64,000 nucleotides of DNA from an uncultured Bacteroidales bacterium (GTDB lineage: Bacteria; Bacteroidota; Bacteroidia; Bacteroidales; JAUNSR01), in assembly GCA_947074145.1 (NCBI GenBank), contig CAMTOJ010000011.1, forward strand, positions 22,053 through 86,052, given 5' to 3'. Positions within the stretch are counted from its first letter, which is position 1; the number at the start of each line of letters is the position of its first letter. Made by a program: the position numbers and the translations under genes. This document shows positions 8,671-17,724 of this stretch, piece by piece. Below the pieces are notes generated by a model. That model was not told the DNA's origin, did no database searches, and saw only the letters and a program-made list of their open reading frames with translations.

Positions 8671-9432
8671 TTATGTTTTTATGTTAGTTATTATTATTTC
8701 TAAAAACCTTATTTGGTCAGCAAAGTAAACATTTTTTTCCGGATATTTCAAACTTAGTTTTTTAATTATTTCTAATGCTTTTGAATACTTTTTTTGTTTG
8801 ATATATATCCGGGCTAAACTTTCAGTCAGAAAGGCATCCTCTTTTATCTCATATTCACTTGAAGATAATGACTCCGAAGTAGTTTGTAAAGATAAATTAC
8901 CTTTAAATTCCTCTTTAGTTCCATCATAATTAATAAAGGCATCAATCATCTCATCCTGTGCAGGATATTCAGATATACAAGCATCTAAATCAGGTTTATC
9001 TTCCAAGATTTTAAGATAATCCATCTCTTGAACAGATGTGATTATACCTTGTTTATTACTCTCGTATGGAAGATGATCAGGAAGAAACATATTGTCTACT
9101 TTGGCAAGGAAATGTTCAATTAATGAAAATGAATTTTCATTTGTTTCTGTTGTTTTTTTCTCTGAAATTTCTTTTTTGAGAAGTTTAAACCATAAAAACT
9201 CTTCATTATCTAAAATTAAAAGCATCTGTTTTCTATCTGGGAAATATGCAACATTTTCAGATAATTCTTCGGCTAATCGAAGTGATCTCACATTAGCAAG
9301 ATTCTTAAGTTTTAGAAGCTTTGCTGTTTGAAAATAGGGATATCTTTTCTCACATTCATTTATTATCTCTAAAGAGATAGCATCCAATTCTATCTGATTG
9401 TCAATATAAGAAATAAGTGTTTGTGAGTTCAT
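8671..9432 (-). CDS. TPR-like protein of the lptE-secG locus
   Basis: A 253-residue protein lying between lptE and secG. The N-terminal ~90 residues are helical (LISYIDNQIELDAISLEIINE; FQTAKLLKLKNL). A linker follows, and residues about 205-245 form a recognisable helical hairpin (LTESLARIYIKQKKYSKALE, then KLSLKYPEKNVYFADQIRFLE) typical of a single tetratricopeptide unit. No signal peptide is present. The family usually sits between lptE and secG in this phylum, which is a recollection and not tested. It is probably a protein-protein adaptor. Its role in envelope assembly is an inference from its neighbours only. Confidence 0.8.
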   Translation of the reverse strand: MNSQTLISYIDNQIELDAISLEIINECEKRYPYFQTAKLLKLKNLANVRSLRLAEELSENVAYFPDRKQMLLILDNEEFLWFKLLKKEISEKKTTETNENSFSLIEHFLAKVDNMFLPDHLPYESNKQGIITSVQEMDYLKILEDKPDLDACISEYPAQDEMIDAFINYDGTKEEFKGNLSLQTTSESLSSSEYEIKEDAFLTESLARIYIKQKKYSKALEIIKKLSLKYPEKNVYFADQIRFLEIIITNIKT

Positions 9433-9564
9433 TATATTAAATTTTCTAACCGATTATAGAATGTAGTAAATATTACTATATATATTGTTCGATAATAGTA
9501 TTCTATTAAACTGCTATATTTAATGATACTATAAACTTTTGCAATATAATTTTATTTTTTCAAA

Positions 9565-10068
9565 CTACCAATTTGCAAGTGTCGCATTGAAAATAGATTC
9601 CGTTAATTCAGTAACAATCTCTTCAATCAATTGATCCTGAACATTTGAAAGAAGTTCAGTGGATGAGAAATCTCGATAAGCAGAGAAAGTTCTGTCGAAA
9701 TCCTGATCCGGACTTGCCTGATTAACATATCTTACCTTTACTGAAATAGTTAATCTGGTTTCAGAAGCATAAGCATCCTGCTTTACAGCTTGGGGGGTAA
9801 GATCATAGTTTGTGATCTCTCCTTCAAGAGAAATATCTCCATTGATATTTACAAAGTTAAGCTTGGTTTGTCTTGTATATATATCTTTAAGACCTTCATT
9901 GAATGATACACCTAAAGGAGCATAAACAAGCTGTGCCCTAATAGGAAATTCTGTTATTGAAATTGTCTTTGTTTTGGTGTAATCGACCGAGGCTCCGTTA
10001 AACTTATATGATATCGTGCAAGACATCAATGTAAAAACAGATATAAATAAGCATAATAATTTGCGCAT
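9565..10068 (-). CDS. lptE: LPS-assembly lipoprotein LptE
   Basis: A 167-residue lipoprotein. The signal peptide MRKLLCLFISVFTLMSC ends in the lipobox LMSC, with Cys17 as acylation site. The mature part contains the Bacteroidota LptE pattern (SYKFNGASVDYTKTKTISI near the N-terminus; QAVKQDAYASETRLTI in the middle; a helical C-terminus ending in SIFNATLANW). LptE plugs the LptD barrel in the outer membrane, where lipopolysaccharide is inserted. It follows the sigma-54 activator gene by 56 bases and precedes the TPR-like gene by 132 bases. The symbol rests on family resemblance and context. Confidence 0.9.
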   Translation of the reverse strand: MRKLLCLFISVFTLMSCTISYKFNGASVDYTKTKTISITEFPIRAQLVYAPLGVSFNEGLKDIYTRQTKLNFVNINGDISLEGEITNYDLTPQAVKQDAYASETRLTISVKVRYVNQASPDQDFDRTFSAYRDFSSTELLSNVQDQLIEEIVTELTESIFNATLANW

Positions 10069-10124
10069 ATCAATGAAGCGTTATTAAAACATAAAATTAG
10101 TCCGGATAAAAATAATAGCTTATC

Positions 10125-11387
10125 CTATTCGAGATCATACTCTTTTATTTTCCTATACAACGTACGTTCTGAAATTTTCAGATCATCGGCTGCTTTTTTT
10201 CTTTTACCATTATTTCTTACAAGAGCTTGTTTGATAAGCTCTTTTTCCATCTCTTCAAGTGATAACGTTTCATCAACATATTCGTGATTGACAGGAATAT
10301 TCTTTGAAGAAAAATCATCAATTGTTATTGTGGAATCTGATTCTGTTTGATGATAATTATGAATCGGTGTGATAGCAGTAATATTACTGCTTACTATATC
10401 ATTGACCGGGGTATAAGTTCGAAGAGCAACACTTGTAGATGGTCCTATTGTCGATTCTATATTCTCATAAACAATCTTCTTAAGCTCATCAAGCTCTTTT
10501 CTCATCTCAAAGATCACCTTATATAATATTTCTCTTTCATTTTCCGGTATACCGCCATCTTTGCCTCCTGCATTTATTACCGGGAGTTTCTCCATGTCAA
10601 TTTTAGGAAGATAAAGCTTTATAATGTTAGCATCTATATCTCGCCGTGTTTCAATTATAGAGATCTGTTCTGCTATATTTTTAAGCTGTCTGATATTTCC
10701 AGGCCAATGATACTGAGAAATCATAAACTTGGATTCCTCATCTAGTTGAACTGCCGGCATTCTATATTTCTCTGCAAAATCACCAGCAAATTTTCTAAAT
10801 AGCAATACAATATCCTCTCGACGCTCTCTAAGAGGTGGAATCTGAATAGGTACAGTGTTTAATCTATAATAAAGATCTTCTCTGAATTTACCGGTTTTAA
10901 TTGCATTATGTATATCGACATTGGTTGCGGCTACTATTCGAACATTTGTCTTTAAGACTTTAGAGGATCCAACCTTTATGAATTCTCCACTCTCCAGTAC
11001 TCTTAATAACCTTGCCTGGGTTGACATTGGTAACTCACCAACCTCATCAAGAAAGATAGTTCCACCCGAAGCCTCTTCAAAATAACCTTTTCTTTCACCC
11101 GTAGCACCTGTAAATGAGCCTTTCTCGTGCCCGAAAAGTTCTGAGTCTATTGTTCCTTCTGGGATTGCACCGCAATTGACGGCTATATACTTCTCATGCT
11201 TTCTTAAACTATTTTGATGGATTATCTTAGGAAAAACTTCTTTACCTACCCCACTTTCACCCGTAATCAAAACAGAGAGATCTGTCGGTGCAACTTGCAA
11301 CGCAATATCAATTGCCCGGCAAAGAGTCTCATTATTTCCAATAATTCCAAATCTTTGTTTTATCTGTAGAATCTCTGATCTTGACAT
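10125..11387 (-). CDS. Sigma-54-dependent transcriptional activator without receiver domain
   Basis: A 420-residue activator of RpoN-dependent transcription. The AAA+ domain starts almost at the N-terminus, with Walker A GESGVGKE, the sigma-54-contacting loop GSFTGATGE (usual GAFTGA), Walker B IFLDEVGELP and the R-finger region. A linker of about 110 residues follows, then a Fis-type helix-turn-helix at the C-terminus (NNGKRKKAADDLKISERTLY). There is no receiver, GAF or PAS domain, so activity is likely set by expression or a partner. Same-strand spacing suggests it is co-transcribed with lptE and secG. A -7 element lies 24 bases before the start. Confidence 0.93.
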   Translation of the reverse strand: MSRSEILQIKQRFGIIGNNETLCRAIDIALQVAPTDLSVLITGESGVGKEVFPKIIHQNSLRKHEKYIAVNCGAIPEGTIDSELFGHEKGSFTGATGERKGYFEEASGGTIFLDEVGELPMSTQARLLRVLESGEFIKVGSSKVLKTNVRIVAATNVDIHNAIKTGKFREDLYYRLNTVPIQIPPLRERREDIVLLFRKFAGDFAEKYRMPAVQLDEESKFMISQYHWPGNIRQLKNIAEQISIIETRRDIDANIIKLYLPKIDMEKLPVINAGGKDGGIPENEREILYKVIFEMRKELDELKKIVYENIESTIGPSTSVALRTYTPVNDIVSSNITAITPIHNYHQTESDSTITIDDFSSKNIPVNHEYVDETLSLEEMEKELIKQALVRNNGKRKKAADDLKISERTLYRKIKEYDLE

Positions 11388-11410
11388 CTATTTTCTCCTT
11401 AATATATACT

Positions 11411-11419
11411 ACAAAAATA
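11411..11419 (-). promoter_or_regulatory. -7 element of the sigma-54 activator gene
   Basis: TATTTTTGT on the minus strand, a full match to TAnnTTTG(C/T), 24 bases before the ATG. No clear -33 TTTG. Confidence 0.5.
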
Positions 11420-11546
11420 TACAAAATAAATAGAAGTGTAAAGCAACCTATTCTTAACACTTACAAAATCTATTTATTATAACTAAATGCGATATTATCA
11501 AATACTTATTTTTACTATCGCTATAACATTTTAAACAAATGTATTT

Positions 11547-12362
11547 CTATAATTTCAATTCATAGGTTTTCTGTTTTAAGAAAGCGGCCAATTCTTTCAT
11601 ATTATCGTATTCAGCTATTTTTTCAGGCGATATAACTTCCCCAATACTTACATTAATAGATTTCCCCGATTTCCTAAAAACTTCAGTGGCCAGACGAAGA
11701 GATCTTAATTTCCAGTGAATAAGACCTATTGAATAGAATAAAAGTGAATTTTGGCAATGAAAATAAATGGGTATTACATTTACTTTACTTTGTTTTATGA
11801 GCCTTATGATACTTTCTGACCAATCACCATCTTCTATATGTAATTTAGAATTAAAACCCGAAACACCTCCGGCAGGAAAAAATCCAACAGGGTGTCCATC
11901 CTTAATCTGTTTTAATGTTTCTTTTACACCTTTCAGATTAGTCGAAGAACCTTTGGATGACTCATAAGGAACAACTGATATAAAACTCGGCGACATCGCC
12001 TCAATATAGGTAAGTAAACTATTTACCATCACCTTATAATCGGGTCTTATAGATCCGATAAGAGAAATGAGCGATATTCCATCTATCGCTCCAAGAGGAT
12101 GGTTTGAAACGGTTATGAATGCCCCTTCGGGAAGATTTTCAAGGATATCTCCGTTCCTTATTTCTAATTTAACATCAAGATCTTTAAGTAAAAGGGAGGC
12201 AAAATCTGCCCCCCTTTTATGGCAACACCTTGAATATAAGGCGTTGACTTTATCAATAGAAAGAAACGAAAGTACCGGTTTAATCATCTTGCTCCCTCTT
12301 TTTGTTGCAAAAAAAGGAACCATTTTTTTTACATCATTATCATCAACAACAAATCGCTTCAT
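11547..12362 (-). CDS. 1-acyl-glycerol-phosphate-type acyltransferase (PlsC family)
   Basis: A 271-residue acyltransferase. The catalytic motif is SNHPLGAIDG (H-x4-D) in the PlsC fold, followed by the substrate-binding strand VGFFPAGGVSGFN in place of the usual EGTRS. In Bacteroidota this PlsC subgroup is often annotated as hemolysin and includes O-acyltransferases of amino-acid lipids such as glycine lipids, so the acceptor may not be lysophosphatidate. It starts 14 bases after the inositol-phosphate synthase stop and is the last gene of the putative lipid cluster. It could acylate the product or supply phosphatidic acid; the sequence does not decide. Confidence 0.82.
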   Translation of the reverse strand: MKRFVVDDNDVKKMVPFFATKRGSKMIKPVLSFLSIDKVNALYSRCCHKRGADFASLLLKDLDVKLEIRNGDILENLPEGAFITVSNHPLGAIDGISLISLIGSIRPDYKVMVNSLLTYIEAMSPSFISVVPYESSKGSSTNLKGVKETLKQIKDGHPVGFFPAGGVSGFNSKLHIEDGDWSESIIRLIKQSKVNVIPIYFHCQNSLLFYSIGLIHWKLRSLRLATEVFRKSGKSINVSIGEVISPEKIAEYDNMKELAAFLKQKTYELKL

Positions 12363-12376
12363 AATAAAAAAGACGT

Positions 12377-13675
12377 TTATTCCAGAAAATCTATCGTTTG
12401 TTCCCCGATGATTTTCCTTAGTGTATTTTTTAGTTTTATATACTGTATAAACAAGTCATGTTCGGGTATTGTTGATTCATCATGCATCGGACTCTTAAAA
12501 TAAAATGAAAGCCAATATTGGATCCCTGAAAAGCCACATCTTTTTGCCAAATCAGAAAATAACACAAGATCCAGACATAAAGGAGCTGCAAGTATAGAGT
12601 CTTTACATAAAAAATCCACTTTCAATTGCATCGGATAGTTAAGCCAGCCGAATATATCTATATTATCCCAACCCTCTTTATCATCTTTACGCGGAGGATA
12701 GTAATTAATTCTCACTTTATGATAAATATTACCATAAAGCATTGGATAAAGATCTGGTTGAAGAATTGTATCTATTACCGATAATTTACTTACTTCTTTA
12801 GTTTTAAATGAATCAGGATCATCAAGAACTTCGCCATCTCTGTTACCTAGAATATTGGTAGAAAACCATCCGTTTAAACCTAACATTCTTGTTTTAAAAG
12901 CTGGAGCAAGCACAGTTTTCATCATTGTCTGACCTGTCTTGAAATCCTTGCCACAAATAGGTACATTCATTTTTTCTGAGAGTTGCCACATTGCTGGTAT
13001 GTCTATACATAAATTTGGTGCCCCCATTATAAAAGGTACACCTTCTGAAATGGCCGCATAGGCATAACACATACTTGGAGATATATCTTTACTGTTGTTT
13101 TTCATCGCTGCTTCCAAAGTTCCCAAGTCGCGATGAACATCACTCATTGGAAGATAAATCTCTGTACTTGCACACCATATAACAACTATTCTGTCACAGT
13201 TATTGGAAATTTTAAAATTTTTAATATCCTCTCTGACTGCCATCATCAGATCCCAACGTGTTTCTTCTTGTTTTACCCATGTGCCGTGAAGTCTTTTTAC
13301 AAAATCCTGATCGAATACCGCTTTCATTGGTTTTATCGCCTCAAGCTCATTTTTCACCTTTTCAAGATCCTCTTTTTTTAATACTTCAGCATGAACTGCT
13401 CCTTCATAAGCATTATCTTCAAAGATATCCCATCCACCGAAAACGATATCATTTAATTCGGCCAATGGAACGACATCTTTTATTCTCGGAAATCTGTTTT
13501 CTTCTCTTTTTCCTAATCTTATTGTAGCAAGTTGTGTAATTGAGCCAATCGGTTCTCCTTCCCCTTTTCTTACACATAAAGTTCCGGCTACAAATGTAGT
13601 TGATACGGCTCCACCTAAGCCGACAACTAAAACACCTAACTTACCTTCAGGCTTTTTTAATTGATTATTATCCAT
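12377..13675 (-). CDS. Inositol-3-phosphate synthase (MIPS)
   Basis: A 432-residue myo-inositol-phosphate synthase, which converts glucose 6-phosphate to inositol phosphate with bound NAD. The N-terminal dinucleotide loop is VLVVGLGGAVSTTFVAG. The family core is clear in the middle (GVPFIMGAPNLCIDIPAM; ICGKDFKTGQTMMKTVLAPA; GLNGWFSTNILGNRDG) and in LCLDLVLFSDLAKRCG near the end. It lies directly before the acyltransferase and downstream of the nucleotidyltransferase, CDP-alcohol phosphotransferase and flippase-like genes. That grouping indicates inositol made for a lipid headgroup rather than osmolyte use. A 304-base gap separates it from the HAD gene. Confidence 0.94.
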   Translation of the reverse strand: MDNNQLKKPEGKLGVLVVGLGGAVSTTFVAGTLCVRKGEGEPIGSITQLATIRLGKREENRFPRIKDVVPLAELNDIVFGGWDIFEDNAYEGAVHAEVLKKEDLEKVKNELEAIKPMKAVFDQDFVKRLHGTWVKQEETRWDLMMAVREDIKNFKISNNCDRIVVIWCASTEIYLPMSDVHRDLGTLEAAMKNNSKDISPSMCYAYAAISEGVPFIMGAPNLCIDIPAMWQLSEKMNVPICGKDFKTGQTMMKTVLAPAFKTRMLGLNGWFSTNILGNRDGEVLDDPDSFKTKEVSKLSVIDTILQPDLYPMLYGNIYHKVRINYYPPRKDDKEGWDNIDIFGWLNYPMQLKVDFLCKDSILAAPLCLDLVLFSDLAKRCGFSGIQYWLSFYFKSPMHDESTIPEHDLFIQYIKLKNTLRKIIGEQTIDFLE

Positions 13676-13979
13676 TTCCTTTGATGTTTTATTATACTTA
13701 CAGCATAGTTATAATATCACTAAAAAATTTGGGTATTATTAACAATGACTTATAATAAACAATTTAAAAGGATAAATAGTTTTTAAAATTTTCGTTTTAT
13801 TGAAAAATAAACATGAGGGGCATATAATATAGATTTCTTACTTTATATATTATTCTTGATTTTTCTGAATCTTGCAATATTTATAAAAAAATCAAGAAAA
13901 AGAAACGCTGCATTTATGTTAAATCGTAAGAATAAAAATAATAATGTCATTTTATCACCTTTTTAATATATACATATTT
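13676..13979. other. Gap between MIPS and HAD genes
   Basis: 304 AT-rich bases. The only structure seen is a 12-bp perfect inverted repeat, TTCTTGATTTTT / AAAAATCAAGAA (13853-13864 with 13887-13898), without a good T-tract in the minus direction. No full -7 element on the minus strand was found, so whether MIPS has its own promoter is open. Confidence 0.4.
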
Positions 13980-14774
13980 TTATATGAGAATATTGAGAAG
14001 CTCGGATAAGTCTTTTATAATATATTGATGGTTTATATCATCCTCTTTGTCATCCCAACCTATTCCTTTAATCCAGATTGTTTTACAACCAATACTATTA
14101 GCCGGATTTATATCTTTGTGGTATGAATCACCAATAACGACAACTTGGCATGCTTCAAATCCCGTTTTCTTTACTCCCATAGAAAAAATAGCCGGATCGG
14201 GTTTTCTAACTCCTACTACAGCTGATTCAATAATTGATTTAAAAAATCCATTAAGTCCAAAATCAACCAATACTGAATCAATATTACCATAAAAATTGGA
14301 TACTAATACCATAGGATACTTTTCTGCTAATTTACTTAATACAGGTAAAGCATCAGATGTACATTTTTTCGCATAATTATAGCAATAATCTGATATCTTA
14401 TGCTGCATAATAATCAATGAAACAGGTAAATCTATACCTGATCTTATATTAATAAGTTCTATTTGAGGATCAGTAAAACTATCATATGAATTAATTTCCG
14501 ACAATAAACCTTTTTCGTTGAGATAATATAATTCTAATGCAATTTTAATTCTCATCAAATCAAGAAAAGTATGTTCAGGATATATAAACCTCTCCTTTGC
14601 TAATCTTCTTTCCGCATAAACATATGCTTCACGAAATATTTCTTTGGAGATATTCATTCCTGATAATATATATCCCTCGTATATTATTTCTGCCCAATGA
14701 TCACCTTTAGAGTCTATTGTACCACCATAATCAAATATCAAAGCTTTTACTTTTTCCTTATCTGATATCTCCAT
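13980..14774 (-). CDS. HAD-superfamily hydrolase with altered motif I
   Basis: A 264-residue HAD protein. The ATG at 14774 (MEISDKEKVKALIF) is chosen over a TTG three codons upstream. Motif I is FDYGGTID: nucleophile Asp15 is kept but the general acid/base Asp two residues later is Gly17. Motif II is MVLVSNFYG, motif III lysine is in GVRKPDPAIF, and motif IV is VIGDSYHKDI. The cap helices lie between. In this cluster the expected step would be dephosphorylation of inositol phosphate or of a phosphatidylinositol-phosphate intermediate, but the altered motif makes ordinary phosphatase activity uncertain. It follows the flippase-like gene by about 44 bases. Confidence 0.82.
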   Translation of the reverse strand: MEISDKEKVKALIFDYGGTIDSKGDHWAEIIYEGYILSGMNISKEIFREAYVYAERRLAKERFIYPEHTFLDLMRIKIALELYYLNEKGLLSEINSYDSFTDPQIELINIRSGIDLPVSLIIMQHKISDYCYNYAKKCTSDALPVLSKLAEKYPMVLVSNFYGNIDSVLVDFGLNGFFKSIIESAVVGVRKPDPAIFSMGVKKTGFEACQVVVIGDSYHKDINPANSIGCKTIWIKGIGWDDKEDDINHQYIIKDLSELLNILI

Positions 14775-14818
14775 ATTAAACAATTTTATTATTATTCAGA
14801 TCTCGAAACTTTCTTTTT

Positions 14819-15847
14819 CTATTCTCCTTTTTGAGCAACTGGTTTTTTAAATTTCACCTTCATCAACAAAATCCCTATACCTATCCAGAATAGCTCACGT
14901 ATTCGTGTTATCATGCTAACCGAAATACTCAGACCCGGCACCAGACCGATTGTTTTAAAAGCAAGCATCAATCCACCCTCTCGGGTACCTAATTGCATAG
15001 GAGAGAAAAACAATATATTTGCAAACAAAGAAGATAACCCCACCACAATAAGCGCATCAATATAATTTGCATCAAATCCCATAGCATAGATTATCAACAA
15101 AATCTCAACTGCATTCACCAACCTGGCCATAAACTCTAATGACAAAGCAAAATAAAAAGTTTTTTCCCTTTTCCCTTTTAGTCCTTTTATTTGAGTATCA
15201 ATTAAATTAAGTCTATCTATCGTAGCCGGTTTTAGAGTCTTTATCTTTTTATTAAGGATTGGTACTTTACTAAATATTCTGGTAATTGTGACAACTAATC
15301 CTTTCTTATATCCTCTAAAAAATAAGAATATCAATACCAGACAAACTAAAACAATAATACTCATTGCAATAGATATAGAGAGCGACAATGGCACAAACCA
15401 TGCTATAAGAATTATTGTTGCTAACCAAAAAAAGAAATGTGAACACACATGCATCATTGCATATAAGATAACAGAAGATGTAGCTTTTTCTGTTGATACA
15501 TGCTTTTTTAATTCCAATATTCTATATGGCTCGCCTCCGGCCAGACCAAAAGGAGTAATATAATTCAATGCATAACCTGAAATTGTAAGCCTTAGCACCT
15601 CTTTATATGATACTCTACATTGAGGATCATCATTTATTATCTGATACCAAGCTAAAGCATTTAATATATATCCAATTCCCCACACTCCGATAATAGCAAA
15701 AAACCACCATCCGGTCTGTCTTAAATTATCAAATATATTATGCACCCCTATTTTGGTTATCATAAAACACAAAATAGATAAGCCCACAAGAAATGCAAGA
15801 TTACGCAGTGTAAATATTTTTTTAAGACTGGTTACTAATTTGTTCAT
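14819..15847 (-). CDS. Flippase-like membrane protein (LPG synthase TM / YbhN family)
   Basis: A 342-residue polytopic protein with about seven or eight hydrophobic segments and the family signatures LNYITPFGLAGGEPYR (about residues 94-109) and FFSPMQLGTREGG near the C-terminus. The fold is the membrane part of lysylphosphatidylglycerol synthase and its AglD-like relatives. Those without a soluble aminoacyl-transfer domain, as here, are thought to move lipids across the membrane. Its start overlaps the end of the CDP-alcohol phosphotransferase gene by 26 bases, so the two are translationally linked. Likely role: translocation of the new lipid to the outer leaflet. Direction and substrate are inferred. 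Confidence 0.85.
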   Translation of the reverse strand: MNKLVTSLKKIFTLRNLAFLVGLSILCFMITKIGVHNIFDNLRQTGWWFFAIIGVWGIGYILNALAWYQIINDDPQCRVSYKEVLRLTISGYALNYITPFGLAGGEPYRILELKKHVSTEKATSSVILYAMMHVCSHFFFWLATIILIAWFVPLSLSISIAMSIIVLVCLVLIFLFFRGYKKGLVVTITRIFSKVPILNKKIKTLKPATIDRLNLIDTQIKGLKGKREKTFYFALSLEFMARLVNAVEILLIIYAMGFDANYIDALIVVGLSSLFANILFFSPMQLGTREGGLMLAFKTIGLVPGLSISVSMITRIRELFWIGIGILLMKVKFKKPVAQKGE

Positions 15848-16745
15848 TAAATTCTTTACAGATTTTTTCGTGTGTAATCATCAAATAGATAAGCATCCCG
15901 TTTAGCACTGTCAATTCAAAAACAAAATAGAGCCACGGTTGTGATAAAAATAAACTCACAAATAATGCTATTACTCGTGTATTGAATGACAGCATATTCG
16001 TATATTTCATCAAAGGAAGACTTTTCTTTCGAAATTCCTCTCTCAAAGTTTCCGGCACATCATTATCACCATATTGAGCACGAAGAGTTTTTCTGAATTT
16101 TTGCATTTGAGGTGTCATAATCTCCTGATTTTTTGTGTAATTCAGATAAAACCATGTGAATACCTTATAAACCGGATCCTTTGAGAATTTAAGCGCCTCA
16201 AGCTCTTTTTTTACTTTATTGGAATCATCAAGTTCACTACCTTTTTTACCCTTGATGAAAAACAAATGGAAGTTTCTGTAATAATCCGCGATTGCAGCCT
16301 GTTTTGCATGACAAAAACCTGCTGTTGCAGCGAGAATCCATATCCAAATTCCCCATTCTGGAGTCAAACGAATGCATATAGATGCATAAATCGTTATAAA
16401 CCATAAATCACCACATGCTCCGTCTAATATGCGACCTATATAAGAAAACTGCCCGGTCATTCTAGCAAGTTGTCCATCCGCACTATCATATGTATTTGCC
16501 CAAACAAGCAAAAACATCCCTATTACATTCAATATCAGATCATTGAAATAAAACATCACACCTGCACTTACTCCCAGTATTATTGATAATACTGAAACAG
16601 TATTTGGTGATATTTTTAATTTTTCAAAGAAAAGAGCCCAACAATAACCTAATGGTCGGTAGAATTTTAAATCAAGAAATTCTTCCGTATCCATAGATTT
16701 TAAAGTTTGCTCATAACTATATTTTTTATTTTCAGACATAAACAT
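15822..16745 (-). CDS. CDP-alcohol phosphatidyltransferase family protein
   Basis: A 307-residue integral membrane enzyme that would exchange CMP of a CDP-activated donor for an alcohol, forming a phosphodiester headgroup. The active-site signature is present but shifted: Asp87, Asp90-Gly91, Ala94-Arg95, Gly104 and Asp108 follow the spacing, while the fourth Asp is displaced by one (Gly112, Asp113; LDGACGDLW). About six hydrophobic segments surround it, and a charged loop of ~60 residues (about 155-215) is inserted. A second ATG two codons in is an alternative start. With MIPS and a nucleotidyltransferase nearby, CDP-inositol or CDP-diacylglycerol plus inositol phosphate are the candidate substrates. 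Confidence 0.87.
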   Translation of the reverse strand: MFMSENKKYSYEQTLKSMDTEEFLDLKFYRPLGYCWALFFEKLKISPNTVSVLSIILGVSAGVMFYFNDLILNVIGMFLLVWANTYDSADGQLARMTGQFSYIGRILDGACGDLWFITIYASICIRLTPEWGIWIWILAATAGFCHAKQAAIADYYRNFHLFFIKGKKGSELDDSNKVKKELEALKFSKDPVYKVFTWFYLNYTKNQEIMTPQMQKFRKTLRAQYGDNDVPETLREEFRKKSLPLMKYTNMLSFNTRVIALFVSLFLSQPWLYFVFELTVLNGMLIYLMITHEKICKEFNEQISNQS

Positions 16746-16812
16746 ATCAAATGAAAATATTCGGATATTCCGAATATCTATACTTTAAAACAGATAATGT
16801 TACATCTCCTTT

Positions 16813-17712
16813 TTATCGAAGATTATTAATTTTCTTTTTATCATTTATAAATTCAAATCCTATATTGTTTAAAATGATGGATTTAGCTATATAATCTGCT
16901 GCAATTTCTCTGCATGGAGCAAAACTTGGCCAGTCATTAAAATCTATTATTCTTATTGTTCCATCAGTAGCCACAATACAGTCCCCCCCATAAATCTTTA
17001 CATTCAAAACTGCAGCTGCATTATTGCAAATCCCTTGCATCTGAGATATATCGAAAGGGATACCCTTTGATTCACCGTTTATTGCTTCGAGTCCGAATTT
17101 GCTATGATTAACATCAAAAGGATAAAACCAATAGAAAAAATTAGTATCGGCTACACCGTAAAACTTTACAAGATCTCCTACAAGATGTTCATTGACTACA
17201 GCTCTCTTGATTCCTCTAATTCGATATTCATTTATTATCGATTTTGCTTCCTCTCTATTTCTTACATAGGAAACATCTTCTCTATGAATTGCATGAAAAT
17301 CTCCTCTTTTTATCCAACAAGGAATAAATTCATCTTTATTCAGATAAACCTCAAGATTTTCAGTTGTATCTATAATTATACTTTTAGGATGTGGAATATT
17401 ATTATTGATTAATAACGTTGTCATTCTTTCCCTACAACAATTTTCATTACCGTAAGCTGAGTTTACAACTTTATAACCTTTATTCTCTAACTCCTTTAAT
17501 CGGATTATTGTTTCCTGAGATCGAGCCATTGAAAATATATTTTTCACATCTGTCCCGGATTGCAAAAATTCATTTTCATCCATGACACGAACGTCAAGTC
17601 CAAATTCTTTAAGAGCGCTACATGTAAGATTAAAAATTGCAGCATCATTCCCTATATGATTAGGTGAATAGATATTTGCTCTTGAAATTCCTAAAATTCT
17701 ATTATCTCCCAT
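16813..17712 (-). CDS. ATP-grasp enzyme of the lipid cluster
   Basis: A 299-residue protein with the RimK-like ATP-grasp layout: an N-terminal Rossmann-like part (LTCSALKEFGLDVRVMDEN), the central lysine region CWIKRGDFHA, VVNEHLVGDLVKFYGV, and the metal-binding end IDFNDWPSFAPCREIA. ATP-grasp enzymes join a carboxylate to an amine or thiol through an acyl-phosphate. No such step is part of the simple phosphatidylinositol route, so it may attach an amino acid or similar group to the lipid. It lies between the nucleotidyltransferase gene (12 bases upstream) and the CDP-alcohol phosphotransferase gene (67 bases downstream). Substrate unknown. Confidence 0.78.
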   Translation of the reverse strand: MGDNRILGISRANIYSPNHIGNDAAIFNLTCSALKEFGLDVRVMDENEFLQSGTDVKNIFSMARSQETIIRLKELENKGYKVVNSAYGNENCCRERMTTLLINNNIPHPKSIIIDTTENLEVYLNKDEFIPCWIKRGDFHAIHREDVSYVRNREEAKSIINEYRIRGIKRAVVNEHLVGDLVKFYGVADTNFFYWFYPFDVNHSKFGLEAINGESKGIPFDISQMQGICNNAAAVLNVKIYGGDCIVATDGTIRIIDFNDWPSFAPCREIAADYIAKSIILNNIGFEFINDKKKINNLR

Positions 17713-17724
17713 CGATAATAACTT

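Noticed and set aside
13853..13898. Inverted repeat downstream of the HAD gene as its terminator
   Set aside because: 12-bp perfect arms but no T-run in the direction of transcription; left as an unexplained repeat.
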